Part shown: one piece after another, positions 49,750-59,400 of the stretch
Layout: every line of letters starts with the position of its first letter
How positions within the stretch are numbered: the first letter of the stretch is position 1
Assembly (NCBI GenBank): GCA_028291515.1
Contig: JAQGHU010000022.1
Span: 62,001 to 126,000 of the forward strand
Direction of reading: 5' to 3'
From: Schlesneria sp.
GTDB lineage: Bacteria; Planctomycetota; Planctomycetia; Planctomycetales; Planctomycetaceae
Length of the DNA: 64,000 nucleotides
Translations under genes and position numbers: made by a program
Notes under the pieces: model-generated
The model's database searches: none
Told to the model about the DNA's origin: nothing
The model's input: the letters and a program-made list of their open reading frames with translations, nothing else

Positions 49750-50922
49750 ATGAACGACGCAGTCATATTGGCCGCTTGTAGGACACCGATCGGAAAATTT
49801 CAAGGGGCTCTCTCTTCGTTGACCGGGCCAGAACTGGGAGCAATCGCCGTTCGGGCGGCATTGGCTCAAAGCGGACTGACACCCAATCAGGTCAACGAAG
49901 TGATCATGGGAAACGTGCTGGGAGCGGGTCTGGGCCAGGCCCCGGCACGTCAAGCAGCCCTCAAAGCAGGCTTGCCAGATTCGGTGGCCGCACTCACTAT
50001 CAACAAAGTCTGCGGATCGGGTTTGAAAGCGATCATGCTGGCGGCCCAAGCGATTCGCGCGGGCGATGCCGAAGCTGTGATCGCGGGAGGTTTGGAATCG
50101 ATGAGTCGTGCGCCGTTTCTGGTCGACCGCAATGGACCAGCGCTTGGTGATCGAGTGTTGGTCGATAGCCTGATGCATGAGGGTTTAACCTGTGCCATCA
50201 GCAATCAATTCATGGGGCTGATTGCTGAGGGTCTGGCGGCGTCGGCAGAGATTTCGCGATCAGACCAAGACCAATTTGCCTTGGAAAGCCATCGCCGAGC
50301 TACCGCCGCCACAGAGGCCGGTGCATTTGCAGACGAAATCGTCCCCGTGACGATTGCCCAGCGCGGCGGCGATCGAGTGATTTCCATCGACGAAGGCCCG
50401 CGCGCGGATGCGTCCAGCGAGCGACTCGCAAAACTTAGTCCGTCTTTCCAAAGCAGTGGATCGGTCACCGCGGGAAACGCTTCAATGATTAGCGACGGTG
50501 CAGCGGCTGTGGTCGTGGTGTCGAGCGAATTTCAGCGAGCCAATGGATTGAAGGCGGTGGCGAACGTGAAGGCATCAGCAACTGCTGGATTAGCCCCGAC
50601 GGACCTGTTTGTTGCTCCCGTCCTCGCGATTCGGAAGGTGCTCGAAAAAGCGGTGCTGTCGATCGCGGACATTGGACTATTTGAAATCAACGAGGCCTTC
50701 GCTGTCCAGGCCCTGGCTTGCATCCGTCAATTGGGGCTTGATCCGGCTCGCGTGAATGTGAATGGTGGGGCGATCGCGATTGGACATCCTCTCGGCTGCA
50801 GCGGTGCTCGCGTGGCCGTTACGCTACTTCACGCGATGCGACGACGAAAAGTGAGATACGGAGTCGCTGCGCTTTGTCTTGGGGGCGGGAATGCTGTCGC
50901 GACAGTGTTCGAGGCACTCTAA
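49750..50922 (+). CDS. Acetyl-CoA acetyltransferase (thiolase)
   Basis: The 390-residue protein is a type II thiolase. The catalytic Cys sits in INKVCGSGLKAIM near residue 90, the His in NVNGGAIAIGHPLGCSGAR near 347, and the second Cys in AALCLGGGNAVATV near 377. It forms or cleaves acetoacetyl-CoA, feeding ketone, polyhydroxyalkanoate or isoprenoid metabolism. ATG 49750 is preferred because homologues start MNDAVILAACRTPIG; a GTG 15 bases upstream is the alternative. It is followed by the amino-acid-kinase-fold gene (57 bases) and the DUF2071 gene, all on plus. An isolated thiolase beside a possible cofactor kinase is an unusual pairing. Confidence 0.93.
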   Translation: MNDAVILAACRTPIGKFQGALSSLTGPELGAIAVRAALAQSGLTPNQVNEVIMGNVLGAGLGQAPARQAALKAGLPDSVAALTINKVCGSGLKAIMLAAQAIRAGDAEAVIAGGLESMSRAPFLVDRNGPALGDRVLVDSLMHEGLTCAISNQFMGLIAEGLAASAEISRSDQDQFALESHRRATAATEAGAFADEIVPVTIAQRGGDRVISIDEGPRADASSERLAKLSPSFQSSGSVTAGNASMISDGAAAVVVVSSEFQRANGLKAVANVKASATAGLAPTDLFVAPVLAIRKVLEKAVLSIADIGLFEINEAFAVQALACIRQLGLDPARVNVNGGAIAIGHPLGCSGARVAVTLLHAMRRRKVRYGVAALCLGGGNAVATVFEAL

Positions 50923-50979
50923 CTGTGAATGCGGTTGTCCCGTCAGCCAGTTTTAACCATTGATTTGAAGTGCTTTCGC

Positions 50980-51603
50980 ATGTCGCTGATTGTCCTGAAG
51001 CTAGGCGGAAGTCTGCTGAACTGCCTCGATTTGGTAGACCGACTCCGTAGTCTGATTGCCAAATTCGAATCGTCGCGAGTCCTGGTCATCGTGGGCGGCG
51101 GTGAGTCGGCTGATGTTGTGCGGAACTGGAATACACGGTTTAACCTGTCTGACGAGGCAGCTCACTGGCTCGCACTGCGATCGCTGTCTGTCACTCGTGC
51201 TCTGGTGAGAACATTGCTGCCTGAATGGGGCGATGTCACCACGCGAGACGAAGCGATCCGGTTCTGGAAAGCTCAAACCGCGCCTCTGCTCCTCAATCTC
51301 GAATCATCCCTGTCGCTTGCGGAATCCCAGGGCGAGACATCGCTACCACACACCTGGGACACGACAAGCGATTCGATTGCCGCCTGGGTGGCTCAAGAAT
51401 GGGATGCCCACGAACTGATCTTGCTGAAATCGACGGAATTGCCACGAAATTCAACGTTGCATCAAGCTTGCGAAACTGGCTTAGTCGACGCCAATTTTCC
51501 GCAATTCGCGAACCTGATACCGCAAGTTCTCTGGTGCAACTTGCTGGAGGATGATCCTCAGGTCAAGCGATGGCTGGACTACGGAGTACTCCAGTCCAGT
51601 TAA
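50980..51603 (+). CDS. Amino-acid-kinase-fold protein, possibly MfnE-like
   Basis: The 207-residue protein belongs to the amino-acid-kinase superfamily: MSLIVLKLGGSLLNCLDLV (glycine-rich phosphate loop), VLVIVGGGESADVVR, and LPHTWDTTSDSIAAWVAQE followed by LILLKSTEL. The W-D-T-T-S-D-S-I-A-A-W pattern and the small size recall MfnE, the kinase that phosphorylates a furan alcohol in methanofuran synthesis. Several planctomycetes carry H4MPT/methanofuran-linked C1 genes, so this is plausible, but no other C1 gene lies in this window. ATG 50980 is chosen at the family start; the longer frame begins 17 codons earlier. It lies 57 bases after the thiolase gene. Confidence 0.72.
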   Translation: MSLIVLKLGGSLLNCLDLVDRLRSLIAKFESSRVLVIVGGGESADVVRNWNTRFNLSDEAAHWLALRSLSVTRALVRTLLPEWGDVTTRDEAIRFWKAQTAPLLLNLESSLSLAESQGETSLPHTWDTTSDSIAAWVAQEWDAHELILLKSTELPRNSTLHQACETGLVDANFPQFANLIPQVLWCNLLEDDPQVKRWLDYGVLQSS

Positions 51604-51646
51604 TCGGGGGCTCCGGCGAACGGTTACTGTCGTGGAGGAACATTCC

Positions 51647-52378
51647 ATGAAAATTCCCGTCATCCGCGGCGTCATCGATCGTCGAATTCTGGTGAACTAT
51701 CGTGTCGATCCGACAGTGCTGGCCCCCCTGTTGCCATCGCCTTTTCGCCCACAGACGTTTCGCGGATTTGGCTCTGTCGGGATTTGTTTGATTCGCTTGA
51801 AGCAGGTTCGGCCCAAATTGCTGCCGGCGTGGTGCGGCATCTCGTCGGAAAACGCGGCACACCGCGTTGCCGTCGAATGGGATGATCAAGGGACGACCAA
51901 AACCGGCGTGTACGTCCGCCGTCGTGATACCGATTCCTGGATGAATACGCTGGCCGGTGGACGAATCTTTCCTGGCGTGCATCATCACGCCAAGTTCGAT
52001 GTCCACGAAACGGTCAATGATCTGTCTGTGGCCCTTAAGAGCGATGACGACGACACGGCAATGTCAGTGCGCTGCCACCGTACAGCCGCACTTCCAGAAA
52101 CGTCGCTCTTCAATTCGATTGACGAAGCCTCTGAATTCTTTCAGATGGGGGCACTGGGCTACTCCGAGAGCAACGCCAAAGGCCGCTATCAGGGGCTGGA
52201 ACTGCATTGCTTGAACTGGTCCGTTCAACCGCTGGCTGTCGATGAAGTTCGCTCGAGCTTCTTTGACAACGAAGCCTTCTTTCCCAAAGGGTCGATCGAA
52301 TTCGATTGTGCGCTGCTCATGCAGGGGATCAAACACGAATGGCATAGCCGGCCCGATCTTTGTGGCGACTGTGCGTGA
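51647..52378 (+). CDS. DUF2071 protein (acetoacetate-decarboxylase-like fold)
   Basis: The 243-residue protein is DUF2071 (YqjF-type): ILVNYRVDPTVLAPLLPSPF, FRGFGSVGICLIRLKQVRP, GVYVRRRDTDSWMNTLAGG and LHCLNWSVQPLAVDEV. The family fold resembles acetoacetate decarboxylase; no catalytic Lys is obvious here. The function is unknown. ATG 51647 is chosen because GGAGG lies nine bases before it. It is 43 bases after the MfnE-like gene and probably on the thiolase transcript. Its 3' gap carries a palindromic repeat pair. Confidence 0.83.
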   Translation: MKIPVIRGVIDRRILVNYRVDPTVLAPLLPSPFRPQTFRGFGSVGICLIRLKQVRPKLLPAWCGISSENAAHRVAVEWDDQGTTKTGVYVRRRDTDSWMNTLAGGRIFPGVHHHAKFDVHETVNDLSVALKSDDDDTAMSVRCHRTAALPETSLFNSIDEASEFFQMGALGYSESNAKGRYQGLELHCLNWSVQPLAVDEVRSSFFDNEAFFPKGSIEFDCALLMQGIKHEWHSRPDLCGDCA

Positions 52379-52712
52379 TCGTGCATTCAGATTGTTCATG
52401 GATCGGATATTTGCCGCCACCGCCTCGTCATTCCCGCGCAGGCGGGAATCCAGCGAGACGGAACGGCTTCGGTGCAGCAACGACGAACCTCGTCCGATCC
52501 CGAGCATTGTTGATGCTTCAGTATGCAACTACTGGATTCTTGCCTGCGCGGGAATGACGGGAGGAAAAGGCGAAGCAAGGATCCGACGGAGCCGTGAACA
52601 ATCTAAGCTGATTCTTTCTGCGGATAGGCAATGGCTGCTCTGTCTGCTTTCGCGCGCCTCGGTTATCCTGTGGGACAGCTCTGTTTGTTCGATTGGATTC
52701 GAGGTTTGTGGA
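52379..52712. other. 334-base gap with inverted dRS3-like pair
   Basis: The gap holds the repeat pair at 52426-52559. Frames running through it translate the repeat (PRRQES-like and IPACAGMT-like patterns) and are not genes. Confidence 0.6.
52426..52559. repeat. Inverted pair of dRS3-like repeats, copies 2 and 3
   Basis: The arms lie at 52426-52453 and 52532-52559, 26 of 28 bases complementary, separated by 78 bases. Each contains the GCGCAGG or CCTGCGC hairpin core of the single copy at 9058-9085, which matches the first arm exactly. It is a REPIN-like doublet. Confidence 0.85.
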
Positions 52713-54119
52713 ATGGCCCGCGATTTTGCCAATGAGAGTTTGTCACACGATCCGATTCACGGATACATTCCGTTTATCGCCCGGTCGGGCCTGCCCGCTG
52801 GCGAAGTGGCCGAGCAGGAAATCATCGATCATCCGTGGGTTCAGCGGATGCGGCAGATTCATCAACTGCAAACCGCCTGGTGGGTCTTTCCTTCAGCCGA
52901 ACATACGCGATTCCAGCACATCCTCGGGGCGATGCATCTGTCGTCGGTCGCGATCTCGCATTGGTATGAGTCGCTGGTCGAATCATGTCGCAATGTTCCG
53001 TCGCGAGCCTACGTCGAGAGCCTGCTGCGGATGGCCGCGTTGTTGCACGATGTCGGCCACGGTCCGTTCGGCCATTTCTTTGACGAACATTTCCTGCATC
53101 AGTTCGACATCACGCACGAGGATATCGGTGGCGTGGTCATTGAGCACGAGCTTGGCGACTTGCTGCGTCGAATTCGCCGTAACCCAAACGGTCAGCTGCA
53201 GCCTCTCGAAGAACTCGACCCGCAACAGATCTCGTGGCTGATTCGTCGGCCCAAACGAGATGCCGCAGCTGAAGAAGGACATCCCGATTGGCTGCGCAAA
53301 CTGCGATCGCTCTTCAGCGGCATCTACACTGTCGACAATATGGATTTCGTGCTGCGTGACGCGTACATGTCGGGCTACAACACGAAGGCCTTCGATCTGA
53401 ATCGCATTCTGCACTACTCGTTCTTCACGCCGGCAGGATTAACAATCCACTCGCGCGGCCTGCCGACGCTGATCAACTTCATCGAAACGCGAGCCAACCT
53501 GTTTCGGACGATCTATTTTCATCGAACCGTCCGAGCGGTCGATCTGGCGCTGGAAGAACTGTTCCCCGAAACGATGCCTTATCTGTTTCAGGGCAATCCG
53601 CTCGATCAACTCGACAACTATCGCAAGCTGACCGAATCATCGTTCCTTGTCGACGTGATGCGTTGGGGCGACAGCAAGCAGGAAGAACTGCAGGAACTTG
53701 GCCAGCGTTGGCGGCAGATTCTGGCTCGTCAGGTCCAGTGGAAGATGGCCTGTGAACGGACGCTGAATTTCCACTCCGGAACGGCCGAACGAACGACGAT
53801 CTTCTCCGAACCTGATCTTGTAGTGCGACGGCTGCGAGAACGCTTGCCCGCAGATCTGAAGCAGATTCCTCTCAAGATTGACGTGGCACGTCATTACCAT
53901 CGGCCGAGCGGGCGGTTGCCGGCTGGGGGGCAGAATTTCTTGCTCGACCCTGCCGTCGGATCGACCCAGGAGCTGTCTGATGATGATCTGTTTCGAGCGC
54001 TTCCAATCAGCTTCTGCATCTTCCGCGTCTATTCAAAGGACCACCGGCACGACGGCGTGCTGAATACCGCCCTCAATTCAGTCCTTGGCGATGCGAGTGA
54101 TGCGAAGACGAACATGTAA
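52713..54119 (+). CDS. HD-domain phosphohydrolase (dGTPase-like)
   Basis: The 468-residue protein carries an HD domain near the N-terminus: DHPWVQRMRQIHQL, SAEHTRFQHILGAMHLSSV (first His), LRMAALLHDVGHGPFGHFF (H-D pair) and a later Asp in TVDNMDFVLRDAYMSG. The layout matches the dNTPase-like HD group (YdhJ and SAMHD1-related), which hydrolyses nucleotides or nucleic-acid ends. ATG 52713 starts this domain; the longer open frame upstream runs through repeat DNA and is not coding. GAGG lies upstream. It is followed after 35 bases by the DUF2079 gene. Confidence 0.88.
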   Translation: MARDFANESLSHDPIHGYIPFIARSGLPAGEVAEQEIIDHPWVQRMRQIHQLQTAWWVFPSAEHTRFQHILGAMHLSSVAISHWYESLVESCRNVPSRAYVESLLRMAALLHDVGHGPFGHFFDEHFLHQFDITHEDIGGVVIEHELGDLLRRIRRNPNGQLQPLEELDPQQISWLIRRPKRDAAAEEGHPDWLRKLRSLFSGIYTVDNMDFVLRDAYMSGYNTKAFDLNRILHYSFFTPAGLTIHSRGLPTLINFIETRANLFRTIYFHRTVRAVDLALEELFPETMPYLFQGNPLDQLDNYRKLTESSFLVDVMRWGDSKQEELQELGQRWRQILARQVQWKMACERTLNFHSGTAERTTIFSEPDLVVRRLRERLPADLKQIPLKIDVARHYHRPSGRLPAGGQNFLLDPAVGSTQELSDDDLFRALPISFCIFRVYSKDHRHDGVLNTALNSVLGDASDAKTNM

Positions 54120-54154
54120 TCCTGTCACTCGGCGTGCGACATCATTACGATGCG

Positions 54155-56251
54155 ATGATGAGTCTTAAATCGTCATCCTCCACTGTTTCCGCTGCCTCAG
54201 TCGGCCAATGGGTTCGCGCCGTTGCTGCGATCTGCGTGGCCGTACTGCTTGCGTCGAGTTGTCTGCAGACATGGCTTTCGTCTCGAGTGCTCACATCGAA
54301 CTTCATCAGCCCAGCCAGTTGGATATCGCTGGTCGGTGTTCAAGTTGGCTCAGGCGGTGCGCCTGATGAGGCTGCAGTCGAATTCACATCGATTGCAGCG
54401 CGAATGGCTGCGTTCATTCTGTCGACTTGGATTGTCGGTTCAGTCTGGCTAGCGCGTCGAACCGGGCGAAGCATCTCGCGAGCGCTGGTTTGCTGGGGTT
54501 TATGGGGTTCGCTGTGGTGGTGCCTGCTTGATCTCTGGGAATGGGCCTGGATCGGTGGCGGTCTGATCGGTTGGCAAAGCCTGGTCACATTTCTGACTGT
54601 TACGCCACAATTCTGGTTGGCGTTTTGCGTGAGCGGCTGGCTCACGACATTGCTGTGTCTAGGTATCAGGCCTTCGCAATCCGCAGCCAATGTGACATTG
54701 GAATCGAGTACACGAACATCAACTCAGTGGCTTTGGCTGGCCTGTGGACTGTACATCGCGATTTTCACGACGATGAACTGGCGACTTTATTTCAATCTGT
54801 TGATCCCGCATGGCGATTCCGCCATGTACGAGGAGCATCTGTGGAATGTGCTGCATGGAAAGGGGTTCCGCAGCTACCTCGATCAGGGATTGTTTTGGGG
54901 CGAGCATATCCAGTTCGTGCATCTGTTCCTGATTCCACTCTACGTACTCTGGCCTTCGCATTTGTTGCTGGAACTGGCGGAGTCAACCGCGCTAGCGCTG
55001 GGAGTGTTTCCCGTTTATTGGATGACGCGACGGCAATCGGGATCGGACAAGCTCGCGCTCGCCGCGTCGATTGCCTATTTGCTTTATGCTCCGATGCAGT
55101 TCCTGGACATCGAAATCGATCTGAAGACGTTCCGCCCGGAAGCCTTCGGCATTCCTTTGTTGCTGCTGACACTGGACCAATTGGAACGCCGCAACCTCCG
55201 CGGGCTGTTGCTTGGCATGTGCACGACGTTTACGGTGAAGGAAGACTACGCGCTGATCTTTGGTCCACTCGGTCTGTGGATCTTCGCTCACGATCTCTGG
55301 CAGCGTCGAAGCCAGGCAGTTGTTCCAGCCTCCAAAGTGCGATGGTGGCTGGTCGGAATCACGATGAGCGTCGGCAGCGTCGCCTATCTGTGGGTGGCAA
55401 CTCGAGTCGTCATGCCCTGGTTCCGGTCAGGAGCCGAAGTTCACTACGCTCGCTATTTCGAAAAGTTTGGCAAGACGCCCGAACAAATCGTGCAGACGAT
55501 GGTCACTCAACCGGGCTTGTTGTTCGGCGAACTGATTTCGACTTCAACGGTGTTGTACGCGTTGGCAATGCTCGCGCCGGTCGCATTTCTCGCATTGTTT
55601 TCCCCCGGTCGGTTGGCAGTCGGCGGACCTTTATTCGGCATCCTCTGCTTGAATGAGTTGGCGAAAGATCCTCGCCATCAGTTCCATGCCCCATTGGTTG
55701 CCATCGTCTTCTGGGCCGTCGCCGCGGGCATTCCGAACGCAATCGAGTACTTGAAGATCATAGTGGCCCGCCTGTCGCAAGCGACCTTATCGCCGGCGTT
55801 CTTGTCCACGTTGATCAGATCATTGCTAGTGACCACCGCGCTGACGACGAACTTCTTCTTTTCGCTCAGTCCCCTCGGAATCTCATTCTGGGATCCTGGG
55901 TCAAGCTGGTTCTGGCAAACACTGTACGCTCCCAGCCGCCGTGCGGCCGTATTTGCCGTCGTTCCCCCGCAGATTCCGACCAACAGCCGCGTTGCTTCGA
56001 CGGACTTCGTGCATCCACGGTTCACTCACTACGATCGTTCTTACGACTACAGTGGCTATCGCCGCAAAGTGAGCAACTACGAGGAACACGTTCCCGACGA
56101 CACCGATTTCATCGTGATCGACACACAGCATCGTTACAGCGAAATCAAGCACCCATCCGAAGTTCCCGAATACCGTGATCATCCAGAGCAGTGGGAACTG
56201 TTGCCCGACCAGACTGAGGGTTTCTACATTATCCTGCGGAGGAAACGATGA
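54155..56251 (+). CDS. DUF2079 polytopic membrane protein
   Basis: The 698-residue protein has about 12-13 transmembrane helices and the DUF2079 central motif: HGDSAMYEEHLWNVLHGKGF, ESTALALGVFPVYWMTRR, YAPMQFLDIEIDLKTFRPEAF and FTVKEDYALIFGPLG split over the loops. DUF2079 resembles GT-C glycosyltransferases with a catalytic acid in the first loop (D-x-x-x-Y-E-E here), so sugar transfer from a polyprenyl donor is likely. ATG 54155 or 54158 is chosen; a GTG at 54134 is possible. It lies 35 bases after the HD gene, so both may be on one transcript. The C-terminus is a soluble segment. Confidence 0.83.
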   Translation: MMSLKSSSSTVSAASVGQWVRAVAAICVAVLLASSCLQTWLSSRVLTSNFISPASWISLVGVQVGSGGAPDEAAVEFTSIAARMAAFILSTWIVGSVWLARRTGRSISRALVCWGLWGSLWWCLLDLWEWAWIGGGLIGWQSLVTFLTVTPQFWLAFCVSGWLTTLLCLGIRPSQSAANVTLESSTRTSTQWLWLACGLYIAIFTTMNWRLYFNLLIPHGDSAMYEEHLWNVLHGKGFRSYLDQGLFWGEHIQFVHLFLIPLYVLWPSHLLLELAESTALALGVFPVYWMTRRQSGSDKLALAASIAYLLYAPMQFLDIEIDLKTFRPEAFGIPLLLLTLDQLERRNLRGLLLGMCTTFTVKEDYALIFGPLGLWIFAHDLWQRRSQAVVPASKVRWWLVGITMSVGSVAYLWVATRVVMPWFRSGAEVHYARYFEKFGKTPEQIVQTMVTQPGLLFGELISTSTVLYALAMLAPVAFLALFSPGRLAVGGPLFGILCLNELAKDPRHQFHAPLVAIVFWAVAAGIPNAIEYLKIIVARLSQATLSPAFLSTLIRSLLVTTALTTNFFFSLSPLGISFWDPGSSWFWQTLYAPSRRAAVFAVVPPQIPTNSRVASTDFVHPRFTHYDRSYDYSGYRRKVSNYEEHVPDDTDFIVIDTQHRYSEIKHPSEVPEYRDHPEQWELLPDQTEGFYIILRRKR

Positions 56252-56408
56252 AATTCAAGCCAGTCGTTGTCACGTATTGGCATTGTCGCCGCCGCCTGCA
56301 GATTGATCTCTAAACGCATTTTCCAACTGGTGTCGTCGCCGATCAGACTGACGCTATAATCCCGCGGTTCTCGATTCCATCATTTTCAGTTGCGGCCACA
56401 CCATCCCC

Positions 56409-59400
56409 ATGTCACTTCCTCGGTTTAGCGTCCGCAATCCGGTCCTTGTCAACCTGTTGATGCTGGTGATCATCGCCGCAGGACTTGTCGCCGCTTTGAC
56501 GCTCACTCGTGAGATGTTTCCGGAATCGCGTCCCGAAAAACTGATGATCACGACGATCTATCCGGGGGTCTCGCCACAGGAAATCGAAAAAGTTCTGACG
56601 ATTAAGATCGAAGAAGCGGTTCGTGACGTCGAAGGGGTCGACAAAGTCGATTCGACCGTGATGGAGAGCATGAGTGCCACGCGCCTCAGTCTGCTTCCGG
56701 GTGTTCGAGACGTCGACCGAGTCCTGCAGGAAGTCAAAGCCGAGATCGACGCAATTGACGATCTGCCGGTTGACGCGGAGAAGACGACCGTCAAAAAACT
56801 GGAGCCCAAGCTCCCGGTCATCGGAATTGCAGTCTACGGACCGGGGTCCGAGGCTGAGCGAAAGCGGGCGGCTCGATCACTACGCGATGAATTGCTGCTG
56901 CTGCCGGGCGTCAGCGATGTCGTGATGTCCGGCGGTAAAGAAGACGAGATCAGTGTCGAGATCCGCCCCGCGAAACTGATGGAGTATGACATCACGTTCG
57001 ATGAAGTCGCGGCCTCGATACAGCAGGCCAATCTGGATGTGACTGGAGGACAGATCGACTCGAGTCGAAGTTCTCTATCAATCCGTACATTGGGAGAAGA
57101 GCAACGTGGCGTCGACCTGAACAAGATCATCGTGAGAAGTTTGTCAGATGGTCGAACCGTCTATCTTTCCGATGTCGCCAGAGTTCAGGATGGTTTCGTC
57201 GACGTTGACCAGGAGGGCTACTTCAATGGGTATCCCGCGATCAACTGCGTTGTTTACCAGAACAAAGGCCAGGACGCGATCCGCATTTCACAACTGGTGA
57301 AGGCGTTCATCCTCGCCAAAAAGGGAGCCCCCTTCGACCCCTACGGGTTAGAGAGCGCCAATCAACACAACTGGTACTGGCGACCGTTTGCTATCGTTTG
57401 GGCTCACGCCTCTCGCCTTGCCAACCTGGCGATTGGCCATCCCGATCCAGAATACTACTATCAGCAAAGTCTCACGAAGCCGTTCGACCATAAGTTCAAC
57501 GTGACGATCCACACCGACCTGGCGCGATTCGTCGAAGGACGAATTGACCTGATGGTCGACAACGGTTTGCAGGGACTGTTCCTGATCCTGCTGACGCTCG
57601 TCGTCTTTTTGGATAAGCGAGTCGCCTTCTGGGCCGCAACTGGCTTGCCGGTGACGTTCCTGGGAACGTTTCTGATGATGTCACTGATGGGGGTTTCGCT
57701 GAACCTGGTCAGTCTGATGGGGCTAATTATCGTTCTCAGTATCGATGTCGATGAAGCCATCGTCATGGGTGAGAACGTTTGTCGGCATATGGAAGAAGGG
57801 AAACCTGCCGACGTGGCGGCGATCGAAGGGTCCGAGGAAGTTATGTGGCCGATCGTCATCATGACTGGTACGACGATCGGCGCGTTCGTCCCGCTGCTAT
57901 TTATCAAGGGGCAGTTAGGTGACTTCCTGAAAGAACTGCCAATGGTCTGTATCGCGGCGATGAGCATGTCGATGCTCGAAGCACTGGTGATTCTTCCATC
58001 GCACCTCGGTCACTTGAAGACGCTTCCTCGCCGCGTACTCGGAACCGAATCACCGGCGTTTGGCGAAAACCCCAGGCCACAATCGGGTCTGAAGCAGACC
58101 TGGTGCCGGATCGTCAATACGAAGGACGCGGTTCTCACCTATATGGTCGATATTTGGTACGAGCGACTGATTCGACTGATGCTGGAATGGCGTTATGTTA
58201 CGCTCGCCGCTGCTGTTGCCACGCTGTCGATTGCGATCGGCCTCGTTCAAGGCGGCATCGTTCCTTTCACGCCGGTTCCTAAGATGGACAGCGAGACCCT
58301 GGTCGGATCGCTGGAAATGTCGATCGGCACTCCCGCGGAACTGACCAAGGACCGCCTGATCAAACTCAGCGACCATCTGGTTAGCATGCCGGAAGTGGTC
58401 AATGTGCAGATGTATGTCGGGCTGCAGGTTGATATCGCGGGCGAAGGCGCGGTCGGACAAAACCTTGGGTCACACCTGGGGCAACTCATTATCGAACTCA
58501 AAGAGGCCAGTCAGCGCACTCGAACAAGCGAAGCGATTCTGATCGAGTTGCGTCAAGTCGCGGAACAACTGAGCGGCGTGAATTCGGTGACCTGGGCCTC
58601 CTTGAACGGTGGCCCCGCAGGTCGCGCATTAGAATTGAAGGTTTCCGCCGACAAATTTGACGAGAGCCTGGCCGCGGCGAAGACGATTCGCGAAAAGCTG
58701 GCCAGTTATGACGGCGTGTTCGACGTTGATGACAACGTCAACGCTCGTCAACGCGAGGTGCAGTTGCGTTTGCATGAAACAGCAAGGCCGACCGGCATCA
58801 CCGTGGCGACGTTGGGGAACGAAGTCCGCAATGCTTTCTTCGGGCGCGAAGCTCGGCGGATTTCGCGCAATCGCGAAGATGTAAAAATCATGGTCCGTTA
58901 TCCCAAGGACTACCGCCAGGACGACTCGATCCTCGAAACGATGTGGATTCCGTCGCCGCCGGGGGCGAACGGTCGGCATCGCTGGGTGCCGCTCAGAGAA
59001 GTCGCGAGCCTGACCGAAGATCGCGCGCATGACTCCATTCAGCGCAGCGAACACCGTCGCGCGATCTCGATCTATGCCGATGTGGATGATCAACACAATG
59101 ACAATGAAATTGCTGGTGCAGTCCAGAAATGGATCGATACCGAACTTCGTTCGCTCCATCCTGACGCTCGCGTGGAAATGCAGGGCAAGACGCTGGAAAA
59201 CAAGAAGTTCATGGACAGCATGCTGGTCGCATTCCCGGTTTCACTGGCGATCATCTACGTGCTGTTGACGGCCTTATTCCGATCCTATATCCAGCCCATC
59301 GTCGTGCTGATCGCGGTTCCGTTTGGTGTCCAAGGGGCCATCGTCGGGCACTGGATCATGGGCTATGACCTGACGATCATGAGCGCGATCGGCTTGGTCG

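Noticed and set aside
52242-52712. N-terminal extension of the HD-domain gene
   Set aside because: It runs through the DUF2071 gene and the palindromic repeats; ATG 52713 starts the conserved domain.
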